64,000 nt of DNA. It comes from Halomonas sp. JB37 (GTDB taxonomy: Bacteria > Pseudomonadota > Gammaproteobacteria > Pseudomonadales > Halomonadaceae). Location of the stretch: assembly GCF_002332255.1 (NCBI RefSeq), contig NZ_NRGW01000001.1, forward strand, positions 620,001 to 684,000. Direction: 5' to 3'. The notes under the pieces were generated by a model, which was not told where the DNA came from, searched no databases, and saw nothing but the letters and a program-made list of their open reading frames with translations. Numbering within the stretch: the stretch's first letter is position 1; each line of letters opens with the position of its first letter. Positions 16,439-26,870 of this stretch are shown here, in pieces. The position numbers and the translations under genes are program-made.

Positions 16439-18502
16439 ATGCCTGCTGTGCCGTTTATACGCCGTCCTTTGGCGTGCTCGATTGCTGCTGCGTTGATTCC
16501 AATCACCGCGACTTTATTATGTTCTACCGCTAGCGCCCAGGATGGCACGGCTAACAATGGCACGATGGTCGTGGTAGGCACGGCGTTAAAAGTAGATGCG
16601 CCGCTGGTGGAAACGCCTCGCCCTGTCTCTAGCGTTGACCGCGAAGAGCTAGACACGCGTAACGTGCAGCAGTTAGATGAAACCTTTCGCTACCGTGCAG
16701 GTGTGTTAGCGGGCCATTACGGCAGTGATAACAACACTGATTGGCTCAAGGTGCGTGGCTTTGATCAATCGACGTATCAAGATGGCTTGCGCATTTATCG
16801 CGAGGGCTTTTACCAGTGGCTGCCTGAGCCGTTTGGCCTGGAGCGAATTGACGTCTTTAAAGGGCCTTCGTCGATTCTATACGGCGAAGCACCTCCCGGC
16901 GGGCTGATTAACGCGGTGAGCAAGCGCCCAACGCAAACGCCGCAGGGGCAGGTGAATTTACAGCTGGGTAATCGTAACCATCGTCAAATTGGTATTGATA
17001 CCAGCGGGCCGCTGGGGGAGTCTGACAACGTACGTTACCGCATGGTGGGCCTGTATAAGGAGCGCGATGGCGATTTAAATGCGACGGACAACGAGCGTTA
17101 CTATTTTGCACCGAGCCTAGCGGTGGACGTTAGCGAAGACACTACCGTGACGTTTTTGGCCAGCGTGCAAAAAGACGACGGTGTTCCCGTTAACGGCTTT
17201 AAACTGCCTTACGGCACCGTGCAAAACACGCCTTTTGGCCGCGTTGACCCACAAACTAATTTAAGCGAGCCGGGCTACGATCAGGATAAACGCACCCAGT
17301 GGGGGCTAGGCTATGAATTGAGGCATAGCCTTAATGATACCTGGGCGTTTGAGCAAGATTTGCGCTACAGCGAGCTCGATCTAGATCTACGCAGCACCTA
17401 TGTACTCTCGATGGTAGATGACCGCCGTGCTTCCCGCGGGCATGTTTATCGTGATGGCAACATCGACAGCTGGACGGTCGACAACCGCGTTGTGGGCACC
17501 TGGTATACGGATCGCACCGAGAATACTTTGCTGCTAGGCGTTGATTATCAAAACCTCGCCTTAAAGGGTCAGGAAGCAGATAACTTCGCCTTCGGTGAGC
17601 CGATCGATATTTTTAATCCGACGTACGGCAATTTCACGCCCATTGGCCAGAATGATCTGCTCACCCGTGAGATCGACAAAGAGCAAACCGGTTTTTATGC
17701 GCAAAACCAACTGCGGCTAGACGACCGGTGGGTGCTGCTAGGCGGCGTTCGCTATGACCAGGCAGAAACGGAAAATCGCAACGTAACTGCCGATACCACG
17801 CAGCGCTCAGATGATGATCAGGTATCTTGGTCGGGTGGTGCGATGTATCTGGGTGAAAATGGCATTAACCCTTACGTCAGCTATACCGAGTCGTTTGACC
17901 CGGTAGGCCGCGTCGATAGCAGCGGCGATCTCTACGAGCCGCGCGAAGGCCGGCAGTGGGAAGTGGGTGTGAAGGTCGCACCGTTTAGCTGGGACGGCTA
18001 TATCACCGCGGCGGTTTTTGATCTCCAAGAAAGCAACACGCTAGTCAACTCGCCGGCAGGTTTTCAGGTGCAGGAAGGCGAGCGTACGTCCCAAGGCTTT
18101 GAGCTGGAAGGGGTGGGCTACGTAACGGATGACCTTAAGGTCACCGCTGCGTACACCTATAACGATTCGCGCTTGGAAGATGATCGTCGTGCCAGCTTAA
18201 TTCCACGCCATCAAGCATCCACCTGGCTGGAGTATGCAGTGACCGGGGGCGCGCTCGATGGCATAACGCTGGGCGGCGGCGTGCGCTACGTAGGCAGTAG
18301 CGTCGATGCGGATAATAGCAGTAGCGATGTGAGCAGCTACACGCTAGTGGATGCCATGGTTGGCTACGAGTTTGCCGATGGCTGGCAGGCCCAGATTAAC
18401 GTCAATAACCTGACCGATAAAGAGTACGTCGCAAGCTGCGAATTCTGGTGCTACTACGGTGAATCACGCAGCGTCATCGGCAGCGTTAGCTACCGCTGGT
18501 AA
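16439..18502 (+). CDS. TonB-dependent siderophore receptor
   Basis: This is an outer-membrane gated barrel that imports a ferric siderophore using TonB energy. The 687-aa product has a signal peptide ending near LLCSTASAQD, a plug domain (VETPRPVSSVDREEL, VRGFDQSTYQDGLR, IDVFKGPSSILYGEAPPGG), and a barrel that ends in the aromatic YRW typical of outer-membrane insertion. The FhuA/FoxA-like plug suggests a hydroxamate siderophore, though this is inference. I use the ATG at 16439; the open frame extends three codons further to a TTG at 16430. A FhuD-like gene lies convergently downstream. Confidence 0.9.
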   Translation: MPAVPFIRRPLACSIAAALIPITATLLCSTASAQDGTANNGTMVVVGTALKVDAPLVETPRPVSSVDREELDTRNVQQLDETFRYRAGVLAGHYGSDNNTDWLKVRGFDQSTYQDGLRIYREGFYQWLPEPFGLERIDVFKGPSSILYGEAPPGGLINAVSKRPTQTPQGQVNLQLGNRNHRQIGIDTSGPLGESDNVRYRMVGLYKERDGDLNATDNERYYFAPSLAVDVSEDTTVTFLASVQKDDGVPVNGFKLPYGTVQNTPFGRVDPQTNLSEPGYDQDKRTQWGLGYELRHSLNDTWAFEQDLRYSELDLDLRSTYVLSMVDDRRASRGHVYRDGNIDSWTVDNRVVGTWYTDRTENTLLLGVDYQNLALKGQEADNFAFGEPIDIFNPTYGNFTPIGQNDLLTREIDKEQTGFYAQNQLRLDDRWVLLGGVRYDQAETENRNVTADTTQRSDDDQVSWSGGAMYLGENGINPYVSYTESFDPVGRVDSSGDLYEPREGRQWEVGVKVAPFSWDGYITAAVFDLQESNTLVNSPAGFQVQEGERTSQGFELEGVGYVTDDLKVTAAYTYNDSRLEDDRRASLIPRHQASTWLEYAVTGGALDGITLGGGVRYVGSSVDADNSSSDVSSYTLVDAMVGYEFADGWQAQINVNNLTDKEYVASCEFWCYYGESRSVIGSVSYRW

Positions 18503-18519
18503 GCCGTTTAACGCGTGAG

Positions 18520-19395
18520 CTACTGATCGCTGCGATGAGATTCTTCCAACGCGGCGGTCAGTTCTCGTGCAAAGCGCTGTGCAGATGGCAGCGCTCCAAA
18601 GCTCCAGACTGGTGGCAGGCGCAGCAGGTTAGCGTTTTTGACGTTAGGCAGCTGTTGCCACAGGCCGCTGCTAGCAAGCTCTGCCTCTACTCCCGCGGGT
18701 AAGGAATCGATGATCACGATGGTTGCCTCGGGATAGTGCGCCAGCGCTTCGACCCCCACCAGTGAAAATCCCCAAGCATTGGTCGTTTGCTCCCATGCAT
18801 TAGGCAGCGCTAGCTGCTCAAGCACGGCGTTGTACAAGCTGCTTTTCCCAAAGACACGCACGTGACGCGCATCCATGAACTGCACCATCAACAGCGGTGC
18901 GGTATCTGGCTGTGCTTGGCGTAGCGATGCCATCAGCGTTCGAGTGTCATTGATCAACTGCTCTGCTGCCGCTTCGCGGTCGGTTATTTCGCCCAGCTCG
19001 CGGGTCAGCGCCTGCATTTCCTGCCAAGTATCCGCGCCGGGTGAATAGAGCGCCAGCGATGTCACCGGTACGATTTTCTCCAAGCGCGGCGCTAAGCTCG
19101 TGAACATGGGGGAAATCAGCAGCTGCTCGGGGGGGAACTGGGACAAAAGCTCCAGATTAGGCTGCGTGCGCAAACCCATATCGGTAGCACTTTCCGGAAT
19201 GCGAGGTTCGCCAACCCAGGCGTGGTAGTCAGCCTGCTGGGCGATGCTGCTGACAGGTGCATCGATCGCCAGCAGCGTTTCGGCAATGGTCCAGTCCACC
19301 GTGGCAACCTGGGCATGCGCGGTAGAAACGGCCAGCAAGCATAAGGCGAACAGTCCGCAGCGAGCACATAAAACGAGCAGGGTGGTGTGGCGCAT
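18520..19395 (-). CDS. FhuD-like siderophore-binding periplasmic protein
   Basis: The 291-residue product has a signal peptide (LLVLCARCGLFALCLLAVST, then AHAQ) and the TroA/FhuD bilobal binding-protein pattern: TIAETLLAIDAPVSSIAQQ, QPNLELLSQFPPEQLLISP, and a C-terminal WSFGALPSAQRFARELTAAL typical of iron-siderophore binders. It should deliver a ferric siderophore to an inner-membrane ABC importer, but no permease or ATPase is present here. It lies downstream of the receptor on the same strand at 19525-21645 and may be expressed from its own Fur-box-like site. Confidence 0.87.
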   Translation of the reverse strand: MRHTTLLVLCARCGLFALCLLAVSTAHAQVATVDWTIAETLLAIDAPVSSIAQQADYHAWVGEPRIPESATDMGLRTQPNLELLSQFPPEQLLISPMFTSLAPRLEKIVPVTSLALYSPGADTWQEMQALTRELGEITDREAAAEQLINDTRTLMASLRQAQPDTAPLLMVQFMDARHVRVFGKSSLYNAVLEQLALPNAWEQTTNAWGFSLVGVEALAHYPEATIVIIDSLPAGVEAELASSGLWQQLPNVKNANLLRLPPVWSFGALPSAQRFARELTAALEESHRSDQ

Positions 19396-19438
19396 GAGGT
19401 GGTAAGGCCATCCGGAAATATAAGCGATATATTTAAAA

Positions 19439-19457
19439 GATAATGTTTATTGTTTGC
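19439..19457 (-). promoter_or_regulatory. Putative Fur box upstream of the FhuD-like gene
   Basis: On the minus strand this 19-mer reads GCAAACAATAAACATTATC, which by my count matches 14 of 19 positions of the classical Fur box, with a near-perfect 3' half. It lies about 45 bp before the start codon at 19395. Confidence 0.45.
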
Positions 19458-19479
19458 AAATCTAATTCAGAAACAGCAA

Positions 19480-19503
19480 CGCCCAGGCGCATTGGCCTGG
19501 GCG
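19480..19503 (-). terminator. Hairpin after the second siderophore receptor
   Basis: CGCCCAGGC (19480-19488) and GCCTGGGCG (19495-19503) form a 9-bp perfect stem with a 6-nt loop, 22 bp downstream of the receptor stop. On the minus strand it is followed by TTGCTGTTTCTG, moderately T-rich, so it may be a weak intrinsic terminator. Confidence 0.55.
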
Positions 19504-19524
19504 AGTGGTTGTGTATAGGGAGGC

Positions 19525-21645
19525 TTAGAAACGATAGTGAACGCTAGCCGTCACACCGCGCTCAGCGCCGAAGTAGCAGTAATCAAGCGAGTTGCACGAG
19601 GCGACGTAATCTTTATCCAACACGTTACTAATGTTTAAGCGTGTTTCGACGCCCGGAACGCCTACGTGGCTTAGGTCGTAACCGATGGTGGCATCGACTA
19701 GCGTATAGTCTGGCACCGTTTCAGTGTTGGCACGGTCGGCGGCGATGTCTGCGTAATGGCGCACGCCAACGCCCATATCGACGCCATTTAGCCAGCCGTC
19801 ATTGGCTTCATAGTGAGCCCATGCCTGGACTTGATGGCGAGGTGAGTAAATTGCGTTGTTACCCTGGTTGCCGTCGTCGCTTTTAGCGTAGGTGATGTCG
19901 GTGAAGCTATAGCCTGCCTGAAGCGAGAGCGTATCGGTGAGCTGCGTTTGTGCCTCCAGCTCAAGCCCCTGGGATTCAATTTCACCCACGGCGCGGAAAG
20001 GGTCGCTCGGCTGCTCTTTAGTGGCTACGTTTTCCTGAGTGATATGGAAAATGGCCGCGCTGTACTGGTTGGCGCTACCGTTGGGCTGGTATTTCACCCC
20101 GGTTTCCCACTGCTCGCCTTCCATGGGAGAGAGTAAATTGCCGCTTTCATCGACGAAACTGGTCGGCGTGAACGCAGTGGAGTAACTCAAATAAGGGGCC
20201 ACGCCATTATCGAATAGATAAACGGCGCCGGCACGGCCGCTAAACTGCGTGTCACTGAGCGAACTCGTATCGTCGGTATCGAGGTTGGTGTTATCAATGC
20301 TAACCCAGTCGTAGCGCCCGCCCAGCGTGAAACGCCAGTTATCCACGGCGATCTGATCCTGTAAATAAACCCCGGTTTGTTCGATCTTGTGCTGCTCACG
20401 AATCGGGTCGTAAAACGCGAGCGGGTCGCTACCGTAGATTGGCTCGAACGCATTCAGGGAAGGGAACGCGCCGGATGGCCATGAAACGTCATTTTCGCGC
20501 TGCTGATAATCGACCCCGAAGAGCAGTGTGTGATCGACAACACCGCTGCTGAGGCGCGCTTCCAGCTGGTTATCAACCGTCACCGCTTCAAGGGACTCGT
20601 TACTGCCGGAGTAATAGCGATTCAATTCGTTGGAGGTCGGTGAGGTCCAGCCAAAGCCATAGGCTTGGTTAAGCACGACGTCAGAGTTGAGATAGCGCAA
20701 CATCTGGCGGCCCGTCACTTGATCGTTGAAGCGGTGTTCTAGCGAGTAGCCGACCATTCGCTGAGTGCGCTCGTAGGCATCGTAGTCTGCTTCGCCGTCA
20801 AAGAAGTTGTTGCTGATTTTACGGCCGTTGCGCGGCACCACTGAGCCCTCATAAGGAACGCCAGAGTGGTAGCCGCCTTCGGGTTCGTCCTGAAGGTAGG
20901 CTTCGACAGTCAGGCTAGTATCGTCGGTGATGTCCCAGGTTAGCCGAGGCGCAATAGCGTAGCGCTGTTCTTCCGTTGGACCAAATTGAGTATCAGCAGC
21001 GCTGGCAATACCGGTTAAGCGGAATGCTAGGCGTTGCTCAGCGCCAATAGGGCCGGTGACATCAAACGCCGCGCTGCGCTGGTTGTTATTACCCACTCTA
21101 AAGCGCAGCTCACCGCCTTGTTCAAATTCGGGCCGTTTGCTGTTCAAGGCCACCACGCCGCCGGGTGAGGCGCGCCCGTAAAGTACCGATGCGGGGCCGC
21201 GCACCACCTCAATACTTTCCAAAAACCACGGGTCGATGCGCATACTGCTGTGCGAGTTGGCATCTCCCATGACTTTTAAGCCGTCTAAAAACGTATTGCT
21301 TAAACTGCCGTCAGAAAAGCCGCGTAGCACCAGGTAGTCAAAGCGATTGGAGGCGCCCACTTGGTTGGAGTACACGCCAGGCGTGTAGTCTGTGGCCCGC
21401 TGCACCGTGCTTACCCCGCGATTATCCATTTGCTCACGGGTAATCGTGGAAACGCTTTGCGGCGTCTCAATAAACGGCGTTGCTACCTTCGTCGCGGCTT
21501 GCTGTGCCGTGATCGTAACTGTGCCCAGCGGCGTTGCCTCTTGTGCACTCGCGGATGTGACGCCGAGTACGGCAATAATTGCGGCACTTAGCGGAGAGCG
21601 GAAGAACAATGGAGCGTTTGAGAAGCGATGAGGCGCGAAGAGCAT
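19525..21645 (-). CDS. Second TonB-dependent siderophore receptor
   Basis: From the ATG at 21645 the product is 706 aa with a signal peptide (SPLSAAIIAVLGVTSASAQE). The plug contains VATPFIETPQSVSTITREQM, VLRGFSDGSLSNTFLDGLKV and IEVVRGPASVLYGRASPGGV, and the barrel ends with HYRF. The plug resembles FhuA/FoxA/FpvA-type ferric-siderophore receptors. An ATG at 21672 would add nine residues but lacks a ribosome site, whereas AGGTAT precedes 21645. The gene is followed by the FhuD-like gene and preceded by an AraC regulator. This grouping suggests a regulated uptake system in which the regulator senses the imported siderophore. Confidence 0.9.
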   Translation of the reverse strand: MLFAPHRFSNAPLFFRSPLSAAIIAVLGVTSASAQEATPLGTVTITAQQAATKVATPFIETPQSVSTITREQMDNRGVSTVQRATDYTPGVYSNQVGASNRFDYLVLRGFSDGSLSNTFLDGLKVMGDANSHSSMRIDPWFLESIEVVRGPASVLYGRASPGGVVALNSKRPEFEQGGELRFRVGNNNQRSAAFDVTGPIGAEQRLAFRLTGIASAADTQFGPTEEQRYAIAPRLTWDITDDTSLTVEAYLQDEPEGGYHSGVPYEGSVVPRNGRKISNNFFDGEADYDAYERTQRMVGYSLEHRFNDQVTGRQMLRYLNSDVVLNQAYGFGWTSPTSNELNRYYSGSNESLEAVTVDNQLEARLSSGVVDHTLLFGVDYQQRENDVSWPSGAFPSLNAFEPIYGSDPLAFYDPIREQHKIEQTGVYLQDQIAVDNWRFTLGGRYDWVSIDNTNLDTDDTSSLSDTQFSGRAGAVYLFDNGVAPYLSYSTAFTPTSFVDESGNLLSPMEGEQWETGVKYQPNGSANQYSAAIFHITQENVATKEQPSDPFRAVGEIESQGLELEAQTQLTDTLSLQAGYSFTDITYAKSDDGNQGNNAIYSPRHQVQAWAHYEANDGWLNGVDMGVGVRHYADIAADRANTETVPDYTLVDATIGYDLSHVGVPGVETRLNISNVLDKDYVASCNSLDYCYFGAERGVTASVHYRF

Positions 21646-21684
21646 GTAGATATACCTAAAAGGGGAAGCCATTAACTAATATGT

Positions 21685-21699
21685 TAATGAGAATTATTG
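21685..21699 (-). promoter_or_regulatory. Fur-box-like site before the second receptor
   Basis: The minus strand reads CAATAATTCTCATTA, with the ATAATTCTCATT core common in Fur-regulated promoters. It is about 40-54 bp before the chosen start at 21645 and fits repression at a nearby promoter. Confidence 0.4.
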
Positions 21700-21818
21700 C
21701 GCTTAATCGCTAGAGAAAGGTATGCGCGATGACAAAGAAGCTATTGGATATGACAAAAAAGCGGGATGCGAAGGAACTTGCTGCGCAAAGATACCCACAT
21801 TGCGGGTAGGGAAAACCA

Positions 21819-22733
21819 TTAGCCGCGGCTAATGACCGCCGTTGGGGCGATACCAAACTGCCGCTTGAAGGCGGTCGCAAAGTTAGTGGCGTGGCAATAC
21901 CCGCAGGCGTGGGCGACCTGTTGGACGCTGTGATCGTTTTCTAATTGGCGATAGGCCTCTTGAAGGCGGCATCGGCGTAAATGATCAAAGATGGTGCAGC
22001 CGTATCGGTCGCGAAATTTTTGGCGCAGGCTGCTCTGGCTCATGGCCATGCTGCGCGCCAGCGCTTTAAGTGAGTACTCGGCCATCGGGTGGTTGCACAG
22101 GGTTTCATGCAGCTGGGCGAGTCGCTCGCTCTCTCGCGCTTTAAGACCGGGGGGCAGTGGGAAGCTGAAGGGGGACGGCGTAGGTAGTCCATAGCCAAGT
22201 AGCTGTAGCGAAAGGCCATGCCAAAGCAGCGACTGGCGCCAGTCGTCCAGCGGATATTCGCTTGTGGCAAGTAGCTGTGTAAAGAGCGCCGGAGGCAGTG
22301 TCCAGGTGCGCAGCTGTGGCTCATGTGCGCTTGGTAGCGCATAGGGAGCGGTTGCCAGAACGGCAATATTCAGCGTGCGCAGCCGCACCTGAGCGGGCTG
22401 TTCGACAACCAGCGGTGCCTGCGGGGTGAAATGCGCGCACAGCCCTTGGCCGGCACCGATAGTGAGACGTGTCTGGCCTTGACTGATATTAATACGGCCA
22501 TCCATAACCACACACATAAACCATGGCACGGACTGAGTTGAGCGCGAGAGATAGCGATGACGAACCTCAAGATCCGACAGCGTGAGGTGCAGTGCAGGAG
22601 GCAGCGACAAATCGCTGACGCTGCCGTGTGCAAGCGGGCAGTCAGACGCCTCCCCAGGGTGTAAGTAGTCGATGCCGAATTTATGCCCCAGCTGGCTAAG
22701 CGTGGCCGGGGTTAACGATGTGAGAGTTGGCAT
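21819..22733 (-). CDS. AraC-family regulator of siderophore uptake (PchR-like)
   Basis: The 304-residue protein has a variable N-terminal sensing domain and a C-terminal double helix-turn-helix: YSLKALARSMAMSQSSLRQK, then VQQVAHACGYCHATNFATAF and KRQFG. The domain order, and its place directly upstream of a TonB-dependent receptor on the same strand, match PchR/AlcR-type regulators that bind the ferric siderophore in the cytoplasm and activate receptor genes. A Fur-like site lies about 95 bp upstream. Siderophore binding is inferred from context. Confidence 0.87.
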   Translation of the reverse strand: MPTLTSLTPATLSQLGHKFGIDYLHPGEASDCPLAHGSVSDLSLPPALHLTLSDLEVRHRYLSRSTQSVPWFMCVVMDGRINISQGQTRLTIGAGQGLCAHFTPQAPLVVEQPAQVRLRTLNIAVLATAPYALPSAHEPQLRTWTLPPALFTQLLATSEYPLDDWRQSLLWHGLSLQLLGYGLPTPSPFSFPLPPGLKARESERLAQLHETLCNHPMAEYSLKALARSMAMSQSSLRQKFRDRYGCTIFDHLRRCRLQEAYRQLENDHSVQQVAHACGYCHATNFATAFKRQFGIAPTAVISRG

Positions 22734-22825
22734 CGGTGCTTACAATGAGGGAGCGTTGCATGAAGTATCCAGAGAACAGATCGTTATTGGCGGTGATCGT
22801 AATCATTGGCAGCCTAAAACGCAAT

Positions 22826-22844
22826 GATAAATGTTCTCATTATT
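22826..22844 (-). promoter_or_regulatory. Fur-box-like site upstream of the AraC regulator
   Basis: The plus strand reads GATAAATGTTCTCATTATT, matching about 13 of 19 Fur-box positions with a good 3' half. It is 93-111 bp before the AraC-type gene's start and in the intergenic gap shared with ubiK. Confidence 0.35.
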
Positions 22845-22932
22845 ATAAATTAGCAGATGTTACTAGCCTCTGCTGTTGTTGAGCTGTGCGGCGGCCATCA
22901 GACCGCCGCTCAACGGATTACTTATCGTCGTG

Positions 22933-23277
22933 TTACGCGTCGCCAGCGGCAGGCTTTTTCACGGCCGCCGCATCTTGTGAAGAATGTTCTGACGCTTGTA
23001 AAGGCGCCGTGGGTGACGGCGCTGCGGCCTGCTGCGTTTCAATCACCGCTTCCAAGTTTGCCACCTGGCGTTCCAGCGCTTCGACACGCGTCCGTGTGCG
23101 CTGCACGACATCCATCAAAATATCGAAATCTTCGCGTGAGACTAGCTCCAGGCGATCAAAAGCGCTGCGAACCACTTGCTGTACGCCTTTTTGAATATCT
23201 TCCGGCGCTTGAGATGCGTTCTGTAAGCGGTCGCCAATCTGCTGGGCCAGTCGGCTAATACGGTCTTGAGGCGCCAT
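22933..23277 (-). CDS. ubiK: UbiK, ubiquinone biosynthesis accessory factor (YqiC family)
   Basis: The 114-residue protein matches the UbiK/YqiC layout. A helical N-terminus (MAPQDRISRLAQQIGDRLQN) is followed by VRSAFDRLELVSREDFDIL, the family core, then a trimerising coiled coil (VQRTRTRVEALERQVANLEA) and a low-complexity Ala/Pro/Lys tail. UbiK supports aerobic ubiquinone synthesis with UbiJ and binds membranes. Placing it near glnK-amtB is usual in related gammaproteobacteria. Confidence 0.88.
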   Translation of the reverse strand: MAPQDRISRLAQQIGDRLQNASQAPEDIQKGVQQVVRSAFDRLELVSREDFDILMDVVQRTRTRVEALERQVANLEAVIETQQAAAPSPTAPLQASEHSSQDAAAVKKPAAGDA

Positions 23278-23963
<686 letters not shown>

Positions 23964-24007
23964 ACCGCACTCACAGGGTACTTTTTTAGTTCAACGGGGA
24001 ACTAACA

Positions 24008-25255
24008 ATGAATGAATTGGCTGATCTTAGCTACGCACTCGATACGTTTTACTTCTTAATTTGCGGCGTGCTCGTCATGTGGATGGCCGCTGGTTTCTCC
24101 ATGCTTGAAGCGGGCATGGTGCGTTCAAAAAACACCGCAGAAATTCTAACCAAAAACATCGCGCTGTTTGCTATTGCCTGCACCATGTACCTGCTGGTTG
24201 GCTACTTCATCATGTACTCAAGCTCTGCCGGTGGCTTCTTGCCAAACCTGGGCTTCTTGATTGGTGCCGAAAACAGCGTTGATGCCGTCACTGCAGGTGG
24301 CGACGATGCACCGTATTACTCCATGCGAGCAGACTTCTTCTTCCAGGTTGTGTTTGTCGCAACGGCCATGTCGATTGTGTCTGGTGCGGTGGCTGAGCGC
24401 ATGAAACTGTGGGCATTCCTGGCCTTTGCGGTTGTCATGACCGCGGTGATCTATCCAGTATCTGGCTACTGGACATGGGGCGGTGGTTGGTTGGCTGAAG
24501 CGGGCTACTCTGACTATGCCGGTTCGGGCATTGTGCACATGGCAGGGGCCGCCGCTGCGCTGGCCGGTGTATTGGTGCTAGGACCACGTAAAGGTAAATA
24601 CGGTAAAGATGGTTCGATTCATGCGATTCCCGGTGCCAACATGCCGCTGGCGGCGCTAGGCACACTGATTCTGTGGATGGGCTGGTTTGGCTTTAACGGT
24701 GGCTCAGAGCTAAAAATGTCGGATATCGGTTCCGCTAACAACGTGGCACAGGTGTTCGTGAACACGAATGCGGCCGCTGCGGGTGGCGTCATTGCCGCGC
24801 TTATTCTGGCTAAACTGTGGTTCCGTAAAGCGGACCTCACCATGGCGTTAAACGGTGCATTGGCGGGCCTTGTGGCGATTACTGCTGATCCGCTTTCTCC
24901 TTCTGCTTTGAGCGCGGCGATGATTGGCGCGATAGGCGGCATCATCGTTGTCGCTGCCATCGTGACACTGGACAAGCTGAAGTTGGATGATCCTGTCGGC
25001 GCTATCTCGGTTCATGGTGTGGTCGGTATCTGGGGCGTGTTAGCAGTGCCGTTGAACAACGCCGATGCAACCTTTGGTGCCCAGATCATAGGCATTGTGG
25101 GCATCTTTGCCTGGGTCTTTCTTGCTAGCCTCGTGGTATGGCTTATTCTCAAAGCGATCATGGGCGTGCGCGTTAGTGAAGAAGAAGAGTATGAGGGTGT
25201 CGATATCGCTGAGTGTGGTCTCGAAGCTTACCCAGAGTTTAGTGTTAAAAAATAA
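24008..25255 (+). CDS. amtB: AmtB ammonium transporter
   Basis: The 415-residue integral membrane protein has about eleven transmembrane helices and classical Amt segments: MWMAAGFSMLEAGMVRSKNT, DFFFQVVFVATAMSIVSGAV, AERM, GSGIVHMAGAAAALAG with the first pore histidine, and ISVHGVVGIWGVLAVPLNN with the second. It conducts ammonium into the cell at low concentration and is gated by GlnK. Unlike E. coli AmtB, the product begins directly with a periplasmic helix and no clear cleaved signal peptide. A strong terminator follows at 25314-25339. Confidence 0.96.
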   Translation: MNELADLSYALDTFYFLICGVLVMWMAAGFSMLEAGMVRSKNTAEILTKNIALFAIACTMYLLVGYFIMYSSSAGGFLPNLGFLIGAENSVDAVTAGGDDAPYYSMRADFFFQVVFVATAMSIVSGAVAERMKLWAFLAFAVVMTAVIYPVSGYWTWGGGWLAEAGYSDYAGSGIVHMAGAAAALAGVLVLGPRKGKYGKDGSIHAIPGANMPLAALGTLILWMGWFGFNGGSELKMSDIGSANNVAQVFVNTNAAAAGGVIAALILAKLWFRKADLTMALNGALAGLVAITADPLSPSALSAAMIGAIGGIIVVAAIVTLDKLKLDDPVGAISVHGVVGIWGVLAVPLNNADATFGAQIIGIVGIFAWVFLASLVVWLILKAIMGVRVSEEEEYEGVDIAECGLEAYPEFSVKK

Positions 25256-25313
25256 TTAGGTGGCGCCAAAAAGCAATTCCAAGGCACCTAAATGAGCAAG
25301 TGTTGTTCTCATG

Positions 25314-25339
25314 GCCTCCCCTTTTGGGGAGGCTTTTTT
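25314..25339 (+). terminator. Intrinsic terminator after amtB
   Basis: GCCTCCCC (25314-25321), loop TTTT, GGGGAGGC (25326-25333), then TTTTTT: an 8-bp GC-rich stem with a U tract. It separates the glnK-amtB unit from the second PII gene. Confidence 0.92.
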
Positions 25340-25419
25340 ATTCTCCTCCCATAGCGGTGTATGCTGGTCGTTAGCGGGCCATCCGCCGCCGCACAGCAAA
25401 GCCCATCACGGCCACCTAG

Positions 25420-25776
<357 letters not shown>

Positions 25777-25817
25777 ACGATTGAGTAGCACTTTGTAAAT
25801 CGTGAGTGATAAGCAGC

Positions 25818-25855
25818 ACAAAGCCCCTGTGGAGCATCTCCATCAGGGGCTTTGT
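25818..25855. terminator. Terminator after the second PII gene, probably bidirectional
   Basis: ACAAAGCCCCTG (25818-25829) pairs with CAGGGGCTTTGT (25844-25855), with an inner TGGAG/CTCCA extension, giving a long stable hairpin. It lies between the convergent PII and fpr genes. Confidence 0.85.
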
Positions 25856-25927
25856 CGTAATGCTGATGAGCTAGTAGTGATGACGTAAAGAATTATTTCT
25901 ATTCACTATTTAGCACTTTCCAACATA

Positions 25928-26704
25928 TTACTTTTCAACAAAGGCACGCTCGATCACGTAGTCGCCGGGTTCGCCCATGCGCGGCGAAATATTCAGCCCC
26001 AGCTCATCAAGTAAGGCGCTGGTGTCGTCTAACATCGCAGGACTGCCGCAGATCATCGCGCGGTCTTGGCGCGGATCAATGGGCGGAAGGCCGGTATCTT
26101 CAAACAGCTTGCCCGAACGGATGTGGTCGGTCAGGCGCCCCATAGTGTGAAACTCTTCACGGGTGACGGTGGGGTAGTAAACCAGCTTTTTAGCAATATC
26201 CTCGCCCAGATACTCGTGGGCCGGTAGCTCTTTGGTGATGAAGTCGGCATAGGCTAATTCAGAGACTTCACGCACGCCGTGGATCAGCACCACTTTTTCA
26301 TAGCGCTCGTAAACCTCAGGGTCTTGAATCAGGCTCATAAAGGGCGCGAGACCCGTACCGGTAGAAAGCATATACAGATTGCGGCCCGGCAACAGATCGT
26401 CGCAGACCAGCGTGCCAGTGGGCTTGCGGCTAACCATAATCTGGTCGCCCACTTGTAAGTGCTGCAAGCGTGACGTTAACGGGCCATCGGGCACCTTGAT
26501 GCTGAAGAACTCTAGGTGGTCTTCATAGTTGGGGCTGGCAATCGAGTAAGCACGCATTAACGGCTTGCCGTTGACTTCCAGACCGATCATTACAAACTGA
26601 CCCGTTTTGAAGCGAAGGCTGCGCTCACGCGTGGTGCGAAAACTAAATAGCGTGTCGTTCCAGTGGTGAACGCTGAGGACTTCTTCTAGGGCAAACTTGC
26701 TCAT
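25928..26704 (-). CDS. fpr: Ferredoxin/flavodoxin-NADP+ reductase
   Basis: This cytoplasmic FAD flavoprotein exchanges electrons between NADPH and ferredoxin or flavodoxin, often in oxidative-stress defence and Fe-S maintenance. From the ATG at 26704 it is 258 residues, with the FAD motif RAYSIASPNY, the NADP-binding STGTGLAPFMSL and the C-terminal YVIERAFVEK. The frame also opens at 26716, but a GGAG site sits at the right distance from 26704. It is divergent from a FinR-like LysR regulator, the arrangement seen in Pseudomonas. Confidence 0.95.
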   Translation of the reverse strand: MSKFALEEVLSVHHWNDTLFSFRTTRERSLRFKTGQFVMIGLEVNGKPLMRAYSIASPNYEDHLEFFSIKVPDGPLTSRLQHLQVGDQIMVSRKPTGTLVCDDLLPGRNLYMLSTGTGLAPFMSLIQDPEVYERYEKVVLIHGVREVSELAYADFITKELPAHEYLGEDIAKKLVYYPTVTREEFHTMGRLTDHIRSGKLFEDTGLPPIDPRQDRAMICGSPAMLDDTSALLDELGLNISPRMGEPGDYVIERAFVEK

Positions 26705-26870
26705 GCGAATCTCCATTAGCCGGTGCGGTGACTAAACTGCCGCAGCGTTATTCTTAAAAAGAATAAAAATGATTAAATATGTTGCCGGTAATTCTAAGTG
26801 AACAGTGATATATCTGTTAAGCAAATTATATTGATAACTCTTATCTGTAAAATAGATATAGGTCGGATTT

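Noticed and set aside
22857..23258. Plus-strand 133-aa frame opposite ubiK
   Set aside because: It is antisense to a recognised protein and has low-complexity composition expected of a shadow.
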